Source of the DNA: Limnomonas spitsbergensis
Lineage: Eukaryota; Chlorophyta; Chlorophyceae; Chlamydomonadales
DNA length: 64,000 nt
NCBI GenBank assembly: GCA_037349105.1
Contig: JAYJMM010000039.1
Location: 5,982,501 to 6,046,500 of the forward strand
Direction of reading: 5' to 3'
Part shown: piece after piece, positions 9,482 through 24,400 of the stretch
How positions within the stretch are numbered: the first letter of the stretch is position 1
Layout: the number at the start of each line of letters is the position of its first letter
Program-made: the position numbers and the translations under genes
The notes under the pieces: model-generated
What the model saw: only the letters and a program-made list of their open reading frames with translations
What the model was told of the DNA's origin: nothing
Databases searched by the model: none

Positions 9482-12400
9482 ATGGTGCGGATGATGCAGC
9501 TCAGTCGGCAGCACGCGCGTCCCCTGCTTTGGTGGGCCCTGGTCGCAGCCCTCTACGTGTTTTACACCTACGTGCTCGGCGCGGAGTGGTCGGTTCGACA
9601 GCCGCGGCAACTCTCCCGACCCCCCTCAGCATGCCCGCCCATGTCCAAAGCGCACCTGGCGCGATTCGCCCAGAATAACACAGTGCTGATCACCGTGTGC
9701 GACCAGCTGGTCATGCGCAAGTTCGGCAAGAGCTGGATCGAGAACGTCAAGGCAGCCGGGATACAGTACTGGCTGGTCGCAGCGCTTGACGCATGGACCG
9801 CGCAGGAGCTGGGCCGATGGGGCATCCAGCAGTGCTTCAGTGTGGACCAGGACAGGCTCGGCTACAAAGGATCAGGTGCGGACCCGGGTTTGAATGCATG
9901 CATGCAACCAGGGGCAGCCTCTGATCCTTTGCACAGCTGGACACGCCTCACACGTCTGGTGATCTGCATTTCAAACTTGCCAGCTCACTAGATCTCGGAC
10001 AGATCCTGGATCCAATCCTGGATCCCTTTCTTCATTTAGTGGTGCCAGAACACCTGTGGGGGGCCGCCGGGCAGCTACTGTTGGGCCTATGGGGACGAAA
10101 CCTTGCACCATACGGTGACCTGGGCAGCAGGGCTTGGAACCCTGAGCCCTGCCGGCATAGGCCTGGTTCATGGGGCCCCTTGTTTGCAGCTCAAACATAA
10201 TCTGTTGGCTGCTGGGCATGAGATGCCTGATGCTCTATAAAGCGATACGCCTATGGCCTCATCCCTGGCCCGGGGATGGAATGTAGCTGAAGTTAAGCTG
10301 AAATGTGTCTGAAATGTAGCTGAAATGTAGCTGAAATGTAGCTGAAATGTGGCTCTAGCACCCTAGAATAACTATGCCCGATCCTCAATGCTCCTAAAAC
10401 GCATGAGCCATGGTTACACAATCCAGCTAAAAATATGCCGGGCGTACAGTGTTGCCTCAGCAGTACACTCTGGCTGAACCTGTGCCGTATCCTGCTATCT
10501 AAGAAGTACAATCAGGCAGGATCTGTGCCGTACCGTGCTACCTTGGCGGTACAATCCGGCTTCACCCGTGTCAGCCACCTGTCACGACTGGGGGTGCCAC
10601 TATCGTGTCCTCTGAACCCCTATGTCCTGCATCCTTCCGATGCTGGTGTGGCAAGCAGGGGAGACATACGAGTGGGGAGGGCGTCATTGGCACGAAACAA
10701 CATGGAACAAGGTGCACGTTGCAGCGGCGGTTCATGAGCTGGGCTTCAACATCATCCACTCGGACACGGACGTCACCTGGTTTAAGGTCGGTCAAATCAT
10801 TTATTCGATTATTTGATTAGAGACATACTTACCTTCAGTCCGATTTTGTTTCATTGATCGTTTTTCAAGAAAACGAATGGTTGATTTCCACGATAATATT
10901 TACCGTACTACCGTAGGACGGAAGCGAACAAAGAATATGTTAGGCTCAAACCCTAAACAAATCGCCACACAAACAGTAGCGCTGTTCATGTCGCAGACAC
11001 ACTCCTTTTGCATCTAAATGCTATCGTTATGAGCATCCAAATGCTATCGTTATGAGCATCTAAATGCTATCGTTATGAGCATCTAAATGCTATCGTTATG
11101 AGCATCTAAATGCTATCGTTATGAGCATCTAAATGCTATCGTTATGAGCATCTAAATGCTATCGTTATGAGCATCTAAATGCTATCGTTATGAGCATCTA
11201 AATGCTATCGTTATGAGCATCTAAATGCTATCGTTATGAGCATCTAAATGCTATCGTTATGAGCATCTAAATGCTATCGTTATGAGCATCTAAATGCTAT
11301 CGTTATGAGCATCTAAATGCTATCGTTATGAGCATCTAAATGCTATCGTTATGAGCATCTAAATGCTATCGTTATGAGCAAAAGACAGTATATTTGTGCT
11401 GAGTCAATTGCTAGAGCGAAGGTCCAACTGGTGTAACTTTTGTTCAGCATTTTGATGACAGAAGGGTGAACTACCAGCTCATGTGACTTCAATTGACGAG
11501 TTAAGACCAGAAACAAACAATTGATTGCAATGACATCTACTTTTTGGCCAAAGCGAGCCATTGACTGCCGTTTTGAGTGGTTCTGGATTTAAAACGAACC
11601 AGTGATCGTAAAAATTTCAGCCTCCGATCAGAAATACGAACCACTAGAACGAAGTCTTGATTTTGTTAATTATAAGGTTTCCAAACAAAAACAAATTCAA
11701 TACGGTACAAAACGAAAATTGACTGTTATCACGGTAGGTGAGGTTCTCACGGTAGGCTTCACTCCTGCAACCACAATTTCTGCTGTACCCACTGTTGTGC
11801 AAATATCTAGCTGGTGAGCTACTGTGAATGAGTTATGACACCGATGTGTACGATGTGGGGAGGGTGGGTAGCGCCAGAAAGTGTGGGGAGTGTTGACATT
11901 CGAATTGCTCATATGGGGCTGTGAGGCTTGGGGGGCCTCCCAGTCAGATTCTGGCAGAACACACACAATAGTCAAAACTAGCTTTCGGGTAAAACACTGC
12001 CCATTTTATTTCATTTGCATAAAGATTATTTCATTGTATAAATATCATTTTATCTGTGGACAGATGATCGCATGCAAGATCTTAACGCTGTACCCTTACG
12101 ACACTCACCTGTGTCGGATGAGATGGAGGTTCGGAAATATTGTGGAGGCCATTGCAAATCTGTGGACTCTCACCGTGGTTGCAGAGCCCCTGCCGTGGAG
12201 CGATTCCACTGTCAATCCACGTATGATTATACTAATAATATAAAGTCTTGACAAAAAAACACACATTTGAAGTCATGAAAGAAAAAATCGCAAGTTTTAA
12301 ATCTGTGTTTGAGGAAACAACGAATGCTGCAAGGCACGATCAAACTGTGAAAGCTCAAGCAAAAAAAACTCGCAAAATTTCACCGACACCGAAAACTCAA

Positions 12401-15400
12401 TGCGGGGTTTGTTCTGCCTTGCTCCATCCCTTGTGCCCCAGGACCCCATGCCGTTCTTCTCACACTATTTGAACGGCCCCGCGCATGTGCTCTTCAGCAC
12501 CGACTCAGTCGCAACTGACAACAAGGGACCGGATCAGGGGTTGGAGGCTGGCACCGGCCCTCACATCAACATCAATACAGGTATGTGTGAGACTGAACCA
12601 ATGGGCATGGTCCAACATCGATACAAGTCTGTGAGAGTCTGAGCCACTGGATGAAATGATGTTAGGGCTTGGGGGCTGGTATCGGCCCTCACATCAACAT
12701 TGACACAGGGGTGTAGCTTTGGGGTAAGGTTTTGCAGTCCAGCGGGGCATCACAATGGATGCATGGGACATGCTCCGGAAAACCAGTGCAAGCATGAAAT
12801 GAAGTAGGACTGAGCAGAAAAACCTTAAACCCTAAACCCTTTAACCTTAACCATAAATTAGGACAGTGAGCAAAAAATTTAAACCCCAAACCCTAAACTA
12901 GAACAGTGAGAGAACACCCTAAACCCTAAACCCTAAAGTAGGACAGTGAGCAAAAACCACAGACAAGAGGCGTGTGTGTGGTGTGTGGGAGACTTAGCCA
13001 CTAAGCCAACTGACTCCAGCCTGTGATTACCAGGCGTTGAGGCGCGCGGCCATTACGTGTGTGTGTGCATGGCTGTGTGCATGGCTGTGTGTGCATGGCT
13101 GTGTGTGCATGGCTGTGTGTGCATGGCTGTGTGTGCATGGCTGTGTGTGCATGGCTGTGTGTGCATGGCTGTGTGTGCATGGCTGTATGTTCCGTGCCTG
13201 CATCGAATTATCAACTGGTGCAACGCCTGTTTATGAACTACCTTGCCTGGTTACTTATTCATCAATCGTCTACCGGTACTAGGTACTAGGCACATAGGAC
13301 ATACAGCATCATACAATTTATGATGCTGTATGTCCTATGTGCCTAGTACCTAGTACCGGTAGACATGAGCACTGCACTACACTTGTTGCCTTGGGTACGT
13401 GCACCATATGGATGGATTGCCTTGCCTTGGGCATGCAGCAGTGTTGGCATATTGCCAACACTTTATGATACCCAAGGCAAGGCCATCCTAAACCCTCAAA
13501 CTAGATACATACTGCACTTTGTTCCTGCCATGCTGATTTTGCCGTACTGCACTTCCTGCCTTACTGATGCTCCTGCACTGAACATCTTGCCGTGTGGCCA
13601 GGCGTGTACTTTATCCGCCATTACGTGGGTGGCAAGCGGTTCTTTCAGCGCTGGCTGGAGCAGAAGGTGGAGGGCCCAGTGAAAAACCGGGGCATCGGCC
13701 ACGACCAAGACGGACTCAACCTGATGGTCAGGTCAGGGTTTAGGGCTTAAGGTTTGAGGGTCGGGTCAGCAGGAATACTCTAGTGGTCAGTCGTTACTGG
13801 CTACAAGTCGTTACCAAAGTGGTGACCAGACAGTTAATTTGGCCACGACCAAGATGGACTCAACCTGATGGTCAGGTCAGCAGGGATATTCCTGTGGATG
13901 TTAATTCCATTTACTCGGGCAGATAACAGCAGAGTGTTATTTCATGGTAATGGAACGTGCTGTGTCCTACGTGGCACCATGGTGGCTCTACGATCTTCTA
14001 GTGGTGATTACTGGTTACCATTTGTAACCAAAGCGGTAACCAGACAATCAATTTGGCGAAGCCGAGGGTCAGTCGTGCGGGAACGAAAGATGTCAAAATC
14101 GATTTGGATTGGGAAGGTTTCGACGCCTAGCTCAGAGACTTCTGGCAAAACCACGACCCAAACATGCCTTCGCACTGGGTAGGCTACCAAAAACCACAGC
14201 TTTCCAGTTCACCAGCCTCCTGCCACAAACCTCTTTCAATTATGTTTGTATTTGCACCTTGCACCCCCCCAACCACCCTCTCACGTCCTTTTTACAGGGG
14301 GAGCGACTTCTGGGGCAACCACGACCCTAACATGCCTTCCGCATGGCCCAACATGCGCGAAGGGCAGCGCATGTTTTCTGCTGTCCTGGACAACACCACG
14401 CTGGTCAGCCTGCTGCCTGTGTCTATGTTTGGTAATGCGTACACGTGAGTCCTGGATCCAGGATCTAGATTCATGTATGACCCTAGATGAATCGGTGGAG
14501 CCGGGATCTAGATCAAGCTTCATGCAGGAACCTAGGTGGTGCGGTGGAGGCAGGATCTAGGTCTAGCACCATGTGCAAACCTAGCTAGAGCGGTGAAGCC
14601 GGGATCTAGATCTAGCTCCATGCAGGAACCTAGATAGAGCGGTGGAGCCAGGATCTATATCTAGCTCCATGCACAAACCAAGCTGGGGTAGTAAAACCAG
14701 GATTTAGATCTAGCTCCGTACACAAATCTAGTTGGAGCGGTGGAGCCAGGATCTAGATCCAGCTCCATGTGCACCTAGCTTGAGTGGTGGATCCACGATT
14801 TCGATCTAGCTCCGTACACAAACCTAGCTGGAGCGGCAGAGCCTGGATTTATGTCCAGCTACATGTATGAGCCTAGCTGGGTGGTGGGGGCAGGATGTAG
14901 ATCCAGATCCATGCACAAACCTAGCTGAATCAATGGATCTGGGATCTAGATCCAGCTCCGTGCACGCACTTGTCTGGAGGAATGGATCCAGGATGTAGAT
15001 CCAGCTCCATGCACTGACCTAGCTGGAGCGGTGGGTCCAGGATCTAGATCCAGCTTTATGTACAAACCTAGCTGGAGCAGTGGAGCACGCCCGCAGTTCC
15101 ATGCACGCACACATGTAGACATACACGCATGCAAGTGGGAAATCAGATCTGAACAGTATCCATGTGTGCCCTGCTCACAGCTACACCACGGGGAGCCAGG
15201 ATCTAGATCCAGGGGAAGCAGTTCTGAACAGTATCCATGTGTGCCCTGCTCACAACTACACCATGGGGAGCCAGGATCTAGATCCAGGGGAAGCAGATCT
15301 GAACACTATGAATGTGTGTCCTGCTCACAGCTACACCACGCATGCGAGCGGGGAAGCAGATCTGAACAGTATCCACGTGTGCCCTGCTCACAGCTACACC

Positions 15401-18400
15401 ACGGGCCGTGTGCATGAGCAGCTGCATCACCCCTTGTACGAGGTGCACTGGGTGTGGTCCGGGAGCTCTATGGAGGCCAAGCAGCAGACCATGCGGGATG
15501 CAGTCAAGTTCTGGGACCCACCGGGTGGGCTGGGGCTGGGGTGGAAGATGCAACTTTGGGTGGGCAGAGGGGTAGGTTTGGGGTGCGCGCTGGGGCTAGG
15601 GTGGGGATGCAACCTGGGGTGGGCAGAGGGGTGGGTTTGGGGTGGGCCGGGGCTAGGGTGGAGGATGCAACTTGGGGTGGGCACTGGGCAGACAGGTGGG
15701 TTTGGGGGGGGCTGGGGCTAGGGTGGAGGATGCAACTTGGGGTGGGCCGGGGCTGCAACTGGATGGGGTTAAGGCTGAGGCTAGGGTGAGGGCTAGGGTG
15801 AGGGCTAGGACTGGGGCTGGGGTTAAGACTGGGGCTAGGGCTGAGGCTGGGGCTGGGGCTGGGCTCAGGTGCATGCTGGGGTATGGTGGGGTGGGGATGA
15901 AACTAAGGGTGGGGCTCAGACTTGGTGTGGGGCTGGTGTGGGCTTAGGGCTACCTGAACCCTCAATGAACCTGGTCGCATTACAATGCTAGTCATAATGG
16001 CAGTGCCCTTCACGTCCTCGTAAGCTGTCCAGTCGCAGCCCCAAGGAATTTAAAACTCAAAATGTCATGTCACCTGGTGCGGGTAGATCACATGTCGAAG
16101 ATCACAGCGCACCATGGGTAGATCACAGGTCGAAGATCACAGCGCACCATGGGTAGATCACATGTCGAAGATCACAGCGCACCATGGGTAGATCACATGT
16201 CGAAGATCACAGCGCACCATGGGTAGATCACATGTCGAAGATTGTGTTGCGCAAATACTGACCAGCGGTTTGTCTGTTTGCTACTTGCAGAGTATTACAC
16301 TTCTCCGAGCTTGCTGACGTTTGACATGTGGTCGCCACAAGTGAGTGAAACTGAATTTAGATTTGGCTCACGCGCGGAGATTGTGCGCGCAGATTGGGAA
16401 AGAATAATGGGGTGCACATGTTGTGGATGTGGATTGTGGATACATGTTGTGGATGTGGATTGTGGATACATGTTGTGGATGTGGATTGTGGATACATGTT
16501 GTGGATGTGGATACATGTTGTGGATGTGGATACATGTTGTGGATGTGGATTGTGGATACATGTTGTGGATGTGGATTGTGGATACATGTTGTGGATGTGG
16601 ATACATGTTGTGGATGTGGATACATGTTGTGGATGTGGATACATGTTGTGGATGTGGATACATGTTGTGGATGTGGATACATGTTGTGGATGTGGATACA
16701 TGTTGTGGATGTGGATACATGTTGTGGATGTGGATACATGTTGTGGATGTGGATACATGTTGTGGATGTGGATACATGTTGTGGATGTGGATACATGTTG
16801 TGGATTGTGGATACATGTTGTGGATGTGGATACATGTTGTGGATGTGGATACATGTTGTGGATGTGGATACATGTTGTGGATGTGGATACATGTTGTGGA
16901 TTGTGGATACATGTTGTGGATGTGGATACATGTTGTGGATGTGGATACATGTTGTGGATGTGGATACATGTTGTGGATGTGGATACATGTTGTGGATGTG
17001 GATACATGTTGTGGATGTGGATACATGTTGTGGATGTGGATACATGTTGTGGATGTGGATACATGTTGTGGATGTGGATACATGTTGTGGATTGTGGATA
17101 CATGTTGTGGATGTGGATACATGTTGTGGATGTGGATACATGTTGTGGATGTGGATACATGTTGTGGATGTGGATACATGTTGTGGATGTGGATTGTGGA
17201 TACATGTTGTGGATGTGGATACATGTTGTGGATGTGGATACATGTTGTGGATTGTGGATACATGTTGTGGATGTGGATACATGTTGTGGATGTGGATACA
17301 TGTTGTGGATGTGGATACATGTTGTGGATGTGGATTGTGGATACATGTTGTGGATGTGGATACATGTTGTGGATGTGGATACATGTTGTGGATGTGGATA
17401 CATGTTGTGGATGTGGATACATGTTGTGGATGTGGATACATGTTGTGGATGTGGATACATGTTGTGGATGTGGATACATGTTGTGGATGTGGATTGTGGA
17501 TACATGTTGTGGATGTGGATACATGTTGTGGATGTGGATTGTGGATACATGTTGTGGATGTGGATACATGTTGTGGATGTGGATACATGTTGTGGATGTG
17601 GATACATGTTGTGGATGTGGATACATGTTGTGGATGTGGATACATGTTGTGGATGTGGATACATGTTGTGGATGTGGATACATGTTGTGGATGTGGATAC
17701 ATGTTGTGGATGTGGATACATGTTGTGGATGTGGATTGTGGATACATGTTGTGGATGTGGATGTGGATACATGTTGTGGATGTGGATACATGTTGTGGAT
17801 GTGGATACATGTTGTGGATGTGGATACATGTTGTGGATGTGGATACATGTTGTGGATGTGGATACATGTTGTGGATGTGGATACATGTTGTGGATGTGGA
17901 TACATGTTGTGGATGTGGATACATGTTGTGGATGTGGATACATGTTGTGGATGTGGATACATGTTGTGGATGTGGATTGTGGATACATGTTGTGGATGTG
18001 GATACATGTTGTCAGCACACGGGACTGACAAGGAATTTAGATTACATGATTGATGTAATACATTGCAGCTGTGAGGCTTGCAACACTGCTCTTGTGCGTG
18101 TACGCTGCATACACATGTGAGTGTGCCAGCACTGTTGGATTTGTTATGTGCGCGGAGACGTTACCTGTAGTTGCCCAGGTCGTATTGTAAGGGTTTATCC
18201 CCAGCCCTTTTCCCCAGCCAGAAAGGTGTTGGGTTTATACCCCCGTGTTATTAGGGTCAGGTTTAGGGTTTAGCCATGCGCCCAGACAGCAGGCACCTGA
18301 TCTGAACCTGCCCAATCCTCCGGCGCGTATGTGCCCCCCCCCCCTGAGTGTTCATGCCCAATCCCCCCATGCATCGGTGTCCAGTCCTCCAATGCTTCCA

Positions 18401-21400
18401 TGCCATTGTCCACAGCCAAAGTCCTGAACCCTAAACACCCCCCTCCCCCGCGCGCCCGTGCTCTTGTCCGCAGGCGTGCCCTGGGTTCAACAGCCTCGGC
18501 GACGATGACACGGAGAAGATGGTCCAGTTCCACATCTTTGCGGCCAACATCCAGCTGCGACAGGCCTATTATGGCTTTATGGCTGCCTTGGGCCTGGACA
18601 GGGTGCTGGTCATGCCTAAGGTGGGGACACAGAGGATGTGTGAATGGATGTGTGAATGTATGTGTGAACGACTGCCTTGGGCCTGGACAGGGTACTGGTC
18701 ATGCTTAAGGTGGGGACACAGAGGATGTGTGAATGGATGTGTGAACGGCTGCATTGGTCATGGACAGGGTGCTGGTCATACCCAAGGTGGGGACACAGAG
18801 GATGTGTGAATGGATGTGTGAACGGCTGCCTTGGGCCTGGGCAGGGTGCTGGTCATATCTAAGGTGGGGATACAGGGGATGTGTGAATGGATGTGTGAAT
18901 GGATGTGTGAACGACTGCCTTGGGCCTGGACAGGGTACTGGTCATACCTAAGGTGGGGACACAGAGGATGTGTGAATGGATATGTGAACGGCTGCCTTGG
19001 TCATGGACAGGGTGCTGGTCATGTCTAAGGTGGGGAGATGGGTATGTGTGAATGGCCCGGATGGACTGAGATGTGGAGAAGAAGATGTGTTTATGGCTGG
19101 ACTGAGGTGTGGAGACAAAGATGTGTGAATGGCTGGACTGATGAGGTGTGGAGACAATGATGTGTGAATGGCTGGACTGAGGTGTGGAGACAAGGAAGTG
19201 TGAATGCCTGGACTGAGGTGGGGCCTTGGTACAACAACTGGGGTGGGGAGTCGCTGTGATGATCCCCACCTTCCACCCTCTCTTTGTTTTCTGTGGAAAT
19301 GATTAGGCAGTGCGCCGTGCTGCCCCCCCCCCCCCCCCCCCCTTACACACACACACACACACACACACCTTTTCATTGCTGACCCATCCCCCACCCTCTC
19401 ATCCCTTTCCATGGAATTGATTTGGTCGTGCGCCTTGCTGAGACCTTCCCCCACCTCCCCACCCTTTGAATGTTCTCCGTGCAGTTCCAGTGCTTTTGCT
19501 CCGAGAATTGAGACCTCCCCCCACCTCCCCCCACCTCCCCTAACCTAGCATTGTCTTCCGTGTGACAGTCCCACTGCTTTCGCGCCAAGAACTGGAAGGA
19601 CACCCCTCCAACCCCAACCCCATCCTCTGATTGCCTACTGTGAAATTCCAATGTTTCTTGCGCCAAGAACTGGAAAGAGACCGTCGCCTGCCGCGTGTAC
19701 GGCGAGCAGCACTCCTCGTGCCACCCTCCCCACACACCTGAAATCTTTATTTCTGAGGAATTAAACGGGCTGTGCCCTGTGTTGAGCCCCCACCCCCCAA
19801 ACCCACACCCTCTGATTGCCTTTCGTGCAGTTCCAATGCTTCTGCGCCAAGAACTGGAAGGAGACCGTCGCCTGCCGCGTGTACGGAGAGCAGCACTCCT
19901 CGTTCCCCTTTGACTGCTCGCTGTCCCAGCTACTGAGGGCAAAGAGGCTGCTGCAAGGCCTGACGGTCTGGACTGAGTCAGGGAACAAGACGGTCACCAT
20001 AAGGGAGAGGTCTTTCCTAGATAACCCAAATGTGCCAGATGCAATCAAGGTGGGAGGGAAGGAAGCGGACCAGACCACCGGTTAGTGCGTGCCAGACCAC
20101 CGGTTAGTGCGTGCCAGACCACTGGTTAGTGCGCGCCAGACCACCGGTTAGTGCGCGCCAGACCACCGGTTAGGCCCTAAACCATACACCCTTGACCCTT
20201 ATTCAGACCACCGGTTAGGCCTTACACTCTTAAGTTTTAACCAGAGCGTGCCGGATGCAATCAAGGCGGGAGGGAAGGAAGGCGGGGTCCGTTTTATTTT
20301 AATTGAGGCCAGACCCCCGGAAAGGGACTAGGGTTTAGACCCTAGACCCTGTTCCGAAACGCTCCTGATGCAATGAAGAAGGGAAGGAAGAAAGCGTGAT
20401 TTATTGTAGGGCAGGGCAGACCACTGGTTCGGATATTTTGCAGTGCGCGCCAGACAACCGGTTGTGATGTTCAGGGTTATGACCCTGAACCCTTGTTCCA
20501 AACCTGCCGGAGGCAATGAAGGTGGGCGGGAAGGGCATGGGGTTTGTTGACATGCACGTCAGGCCCCCATGAAAGGGTTTGTTGCAGCGAGTGCCAGAGC
20601 TTTCGGGTTTAGGGTTGATGACCTAAACCCTCAACCCAGACCTACTGGCTGTAATCAAGGGGGGCGGGAAGGAAGGGGAGTTTTGATTTGTAATGCGCGG
20701 ATTAGGGTTTAGGGTTTAGACCCCCGCTTAGGGTTGTGTGCTGGATGCAGCCAGATGGGGAGGGATGGGCAGGGCTTGTTGGGGGGCGCGCCTAACCCGT
20801 GGTTAGGGTTACGATCCTCAACCGAAAGCTGGTACAAAGTGCACTGTCACCAGGGCCTTTCCTCCCAACCAGACGGTTGGACGCACGTGCGGCTGAGACT
20901 CTTTTTGCAGGGCCCAGAGGTCTAATGTCATTGACAGAGACACTGGACCGGTGGTTAGGGATACGAACCTCAACCGAAACCTATCGGATGTAATCGAGGT
21001 GTGCGGAAAGGGAGCGGGGTTTGATGTAGCGCACGTCAGACGGACGTTTGGGGGGCGTTGGGCGGCCACAACTGGTTGGATGGGTACCAAACTACCAATG
21101 CTTGATCGGCGCTCAGCCGGTGGCTCAAGGAACAAGCATGCACCTTGTTGCACCAGCCCCCCCCCCCCTATCCATAGGCCGTCCTTTAGCTGAAGTGTAG
21201 CTGAAGTGTAGCTGAAGTGTAGCTGAAGTATAGCTGAAGTGTAGCTGAAGTGTAGCTGAAGTGTAGCTGAAACACCCAAAGAATCAACCAAAACTCTCAA
21301 CCTTTTCGACTGAAATTGGCGCCTGTTATCCTCACACATTATTTTCATGCACCGGTATCCCTCACCGCAAACCCACGTTAATTGTGCTGGAAGGCAGATC

Positions 21401-24400
21401 ACATCCACAGTGCTCCCCCAGCAGAACATCTCAATCTTCAACTGGAAACTGGCATCGGCAATCGATTAACAGTACCGGTGTTTCAAAGCTCCCCTCACCC
21501 CCAACCCACGTGAATCATGAGGGAGGGCAGAGTCTCACATCCACAGTCCTCCCCATGCAGAAGTCGCGGCTGGTCGTAGTGCCCTCCTCTCAGCCGCGTC
21601 CGGACACCGGCCTCGGTAGCCTGCCCTCGCGGAGCTCGCTGCAGCCACGGCTCCTGCCGGACGGGTCCACGCAGCTGGAGGCGCCCTGGCCGCTGCAGGT
21701 GGAGGAGCTGCGGGACCTGCTGCAGCCGTTTCAAAAAATGTTCAGGGTTATCCACCTGGCAAACGCAACGCAGGTCAGTGGCTTGTCAAAGGCCGACAAA
21801 GTGTTGACTGAGTCTGACAAGTGTTAGGGCACCTGAGCAATACCGGTGATTCTCTTAAGCGTGTTGCAGCTTTCGCGACCTTTCCGTGTAAGACCCAAGT
21901 TGCGCTCGAAGGGCTGGAAACCTGAAGTCCGTCATTTTTTATGTTTTAAATATTTACCGGTGTTATTTAGTAGTATTAAAAACTATATTTACCGGTATTA
22001 TATAGTAGTATTAAAAACTATATTTACCGGTATTATATAGTAGTATTATATACTATATTTACCGGTATTATATAGCAGTATTATATACTATATTTACCGG
22101 TATTATATAGTAGTATTATATACTATATTTACCGGTATTATTTAGTAGTATTATATACTATATTTACCTGTATTATATAGCAGTATTATATACTATATTT
22201 ACCGGTATTATTTAGTAGTATTATATACTATATTTACCGGTATTATATACTGTATTTACCGGTATTATATAGTAGTATTATATACTATATTTACCGGTAT
22301 TATATAGTAGTATTATATACTATATTTACCGGTATTATATACTATATTTACCGGTATTATATAGTAGTATTATATACTATATTTACCGGTATTATAAACT
22401 GTATTTACCGGTATTATATACTATATTTACCGGTATTATAAACTGTATTTACCGGTATTATATACTATATTTACCGGTATTATATACTGTATTTACCGGT
22501 ATTATATACTATATTTACCGGTATTATATAGTAGTATTATATACTATATTTACCGGTATTATATAGTAGTATTATATACTATATTTACCGGTATTATATA
22601 CTGTATTTATCGGTATTATATAGTAGTATTATATACTATATTTACCGGTATTATAAACTGTATTTACCGGTATTATATACTATATTTACCGGTATTATAA
22701 ACTGTATTTACCGGTATTATATACTATATTTACCGGTATTATATACTGTATTTACCGGTATTATATAGTAGTATTATATACTATATTTACCGGTATTATA
22801 TAGTAGTATTATATACTATATTTACCGGTATTATAAACTGTATTTACCGGTATTATATACTATATTTACCGGTATTATAAACTGTATTTACCGGTATTAT
22901 ATACTATATTTACCGGTATTATATACTGTATTTACCGGTATTATATACTATATTTACCGGTATTATATAGTAGTATTATATACTATATTTACCGGTATTA
23001 TATAGTAGTATTATATACTATATTTACCGGTATTATATACTGTATTTACCGGTATTATATAGTAGTATTATAAACTGTATTTACCGATATTATATAGTAG
23101 TATTATATACTGTATTTACCGGTATTAGATAGTAGTATTATATACCATATTACATAGTATGTATAGTATAATATACCGGTAATGTTATATACCGGTATTG
23201 CCTTTCCTACAACGGGTTGCTAAACTCGTGGAGGCTAACAAAGCGTATCTTAAGCTCCTGCTAGCTTCCCTACTGGATTTGCTCAGCCTGGCCCTCGCAG
23301 AAATTTGCTTTTCAAGGCAGGTTGTGATGATTTTTCAGCAGCAGCAAAAGCGTGGGTAGCAGGTCGTACAAAGCAGTTGGGCACATATCGAATATTGGAC
23401 TTGATTTCATCTTGCCCCCCCCAAATTATAGAATGAGGGAAGGAAGTGGCGGGAAGGGAGTCCGTAGCAGGGCTGTATCGACCTGGTCACCAAAGTATAC
23501 AAGAAATTGCCCCTGCGTTGTCTGCTTAGGGCAAAATGCTTAATGTTAAGGGCTTAGGGTTAAGGGTTTAAGGTTTTGCCCTGGCATTGTTTTGCTCGGG
23601 GCAAAAATGCAGGAGCCCAGCTATGGACACCTGCCTGCCGCTTCCACCCACCCAAAGAAGAAATCAGTAGTGACAAATAAATAAAAAACGTAAATTATGT
23701 GTTTTTTACAAGTGCATGGTACCGTAGTATCAGTCAATTTTCGTTTTATATTGAATTCCTTTTCTTTGTTTGGAAACCTTCTTATTGGTTCGTTTTTCTG
23801 ATCGGAGGCTGAAATTGTATATGATCACTGGTTCGTTTTTGCTCCAGAACCGCTCAAACCGCTTGCCTTTCCGCTGAATGGTTGCTGGGCGCGCAGCTCT
23901 GAGAGCTGCGACCTCCTTGGCCCACCGGATAGCTTGCAGGAGTGGGACGCCCTCATAGTATCGAGCTGTAGAGGCCTGCTTTCTTTGGCGACTGGCCTTC
24001 GTTTACTTCTGCTGCGGTTGGAAGACGCGGTGGGGCCGCTCGCCTACTATCTCGACATCCGGGTCTAAATCAATAATCACTGTGGCAGGAGTTGTGGCAG
24101 GAGCTGTGGCTACTGGTGCTGCTCCGGGTAGATTCGTGTTTGCGACATGAACAGCGCTACTCTTTGTGTGACAATTTTTTTAGGGTTTGGGGCTAAAATA
24201 TTCGTTTTTATGGTTCGTTTTTGTCCCACGGTACACATTTTTATCGAAGTCTATGGTTTGTTTTCTTGAAAAACGATATACGAATAAAACGAAATCGGAC
24301 TGATACTATGGTATGTCGGAGCTCTGCTTTGGCTTGCATCGAGTGTTATGACACGAAAGTACCGCAATTGAGCCTCCGGTTAGTGATTTCTGATGGCCAG

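Noticed and set aside
16242..18120. Several long open frames on both strands (over 500 codons)
   Set aside because: They are products of the stop-free 19-bp satellite; all frames look alike and flanking gene C exons show the region is intronic.
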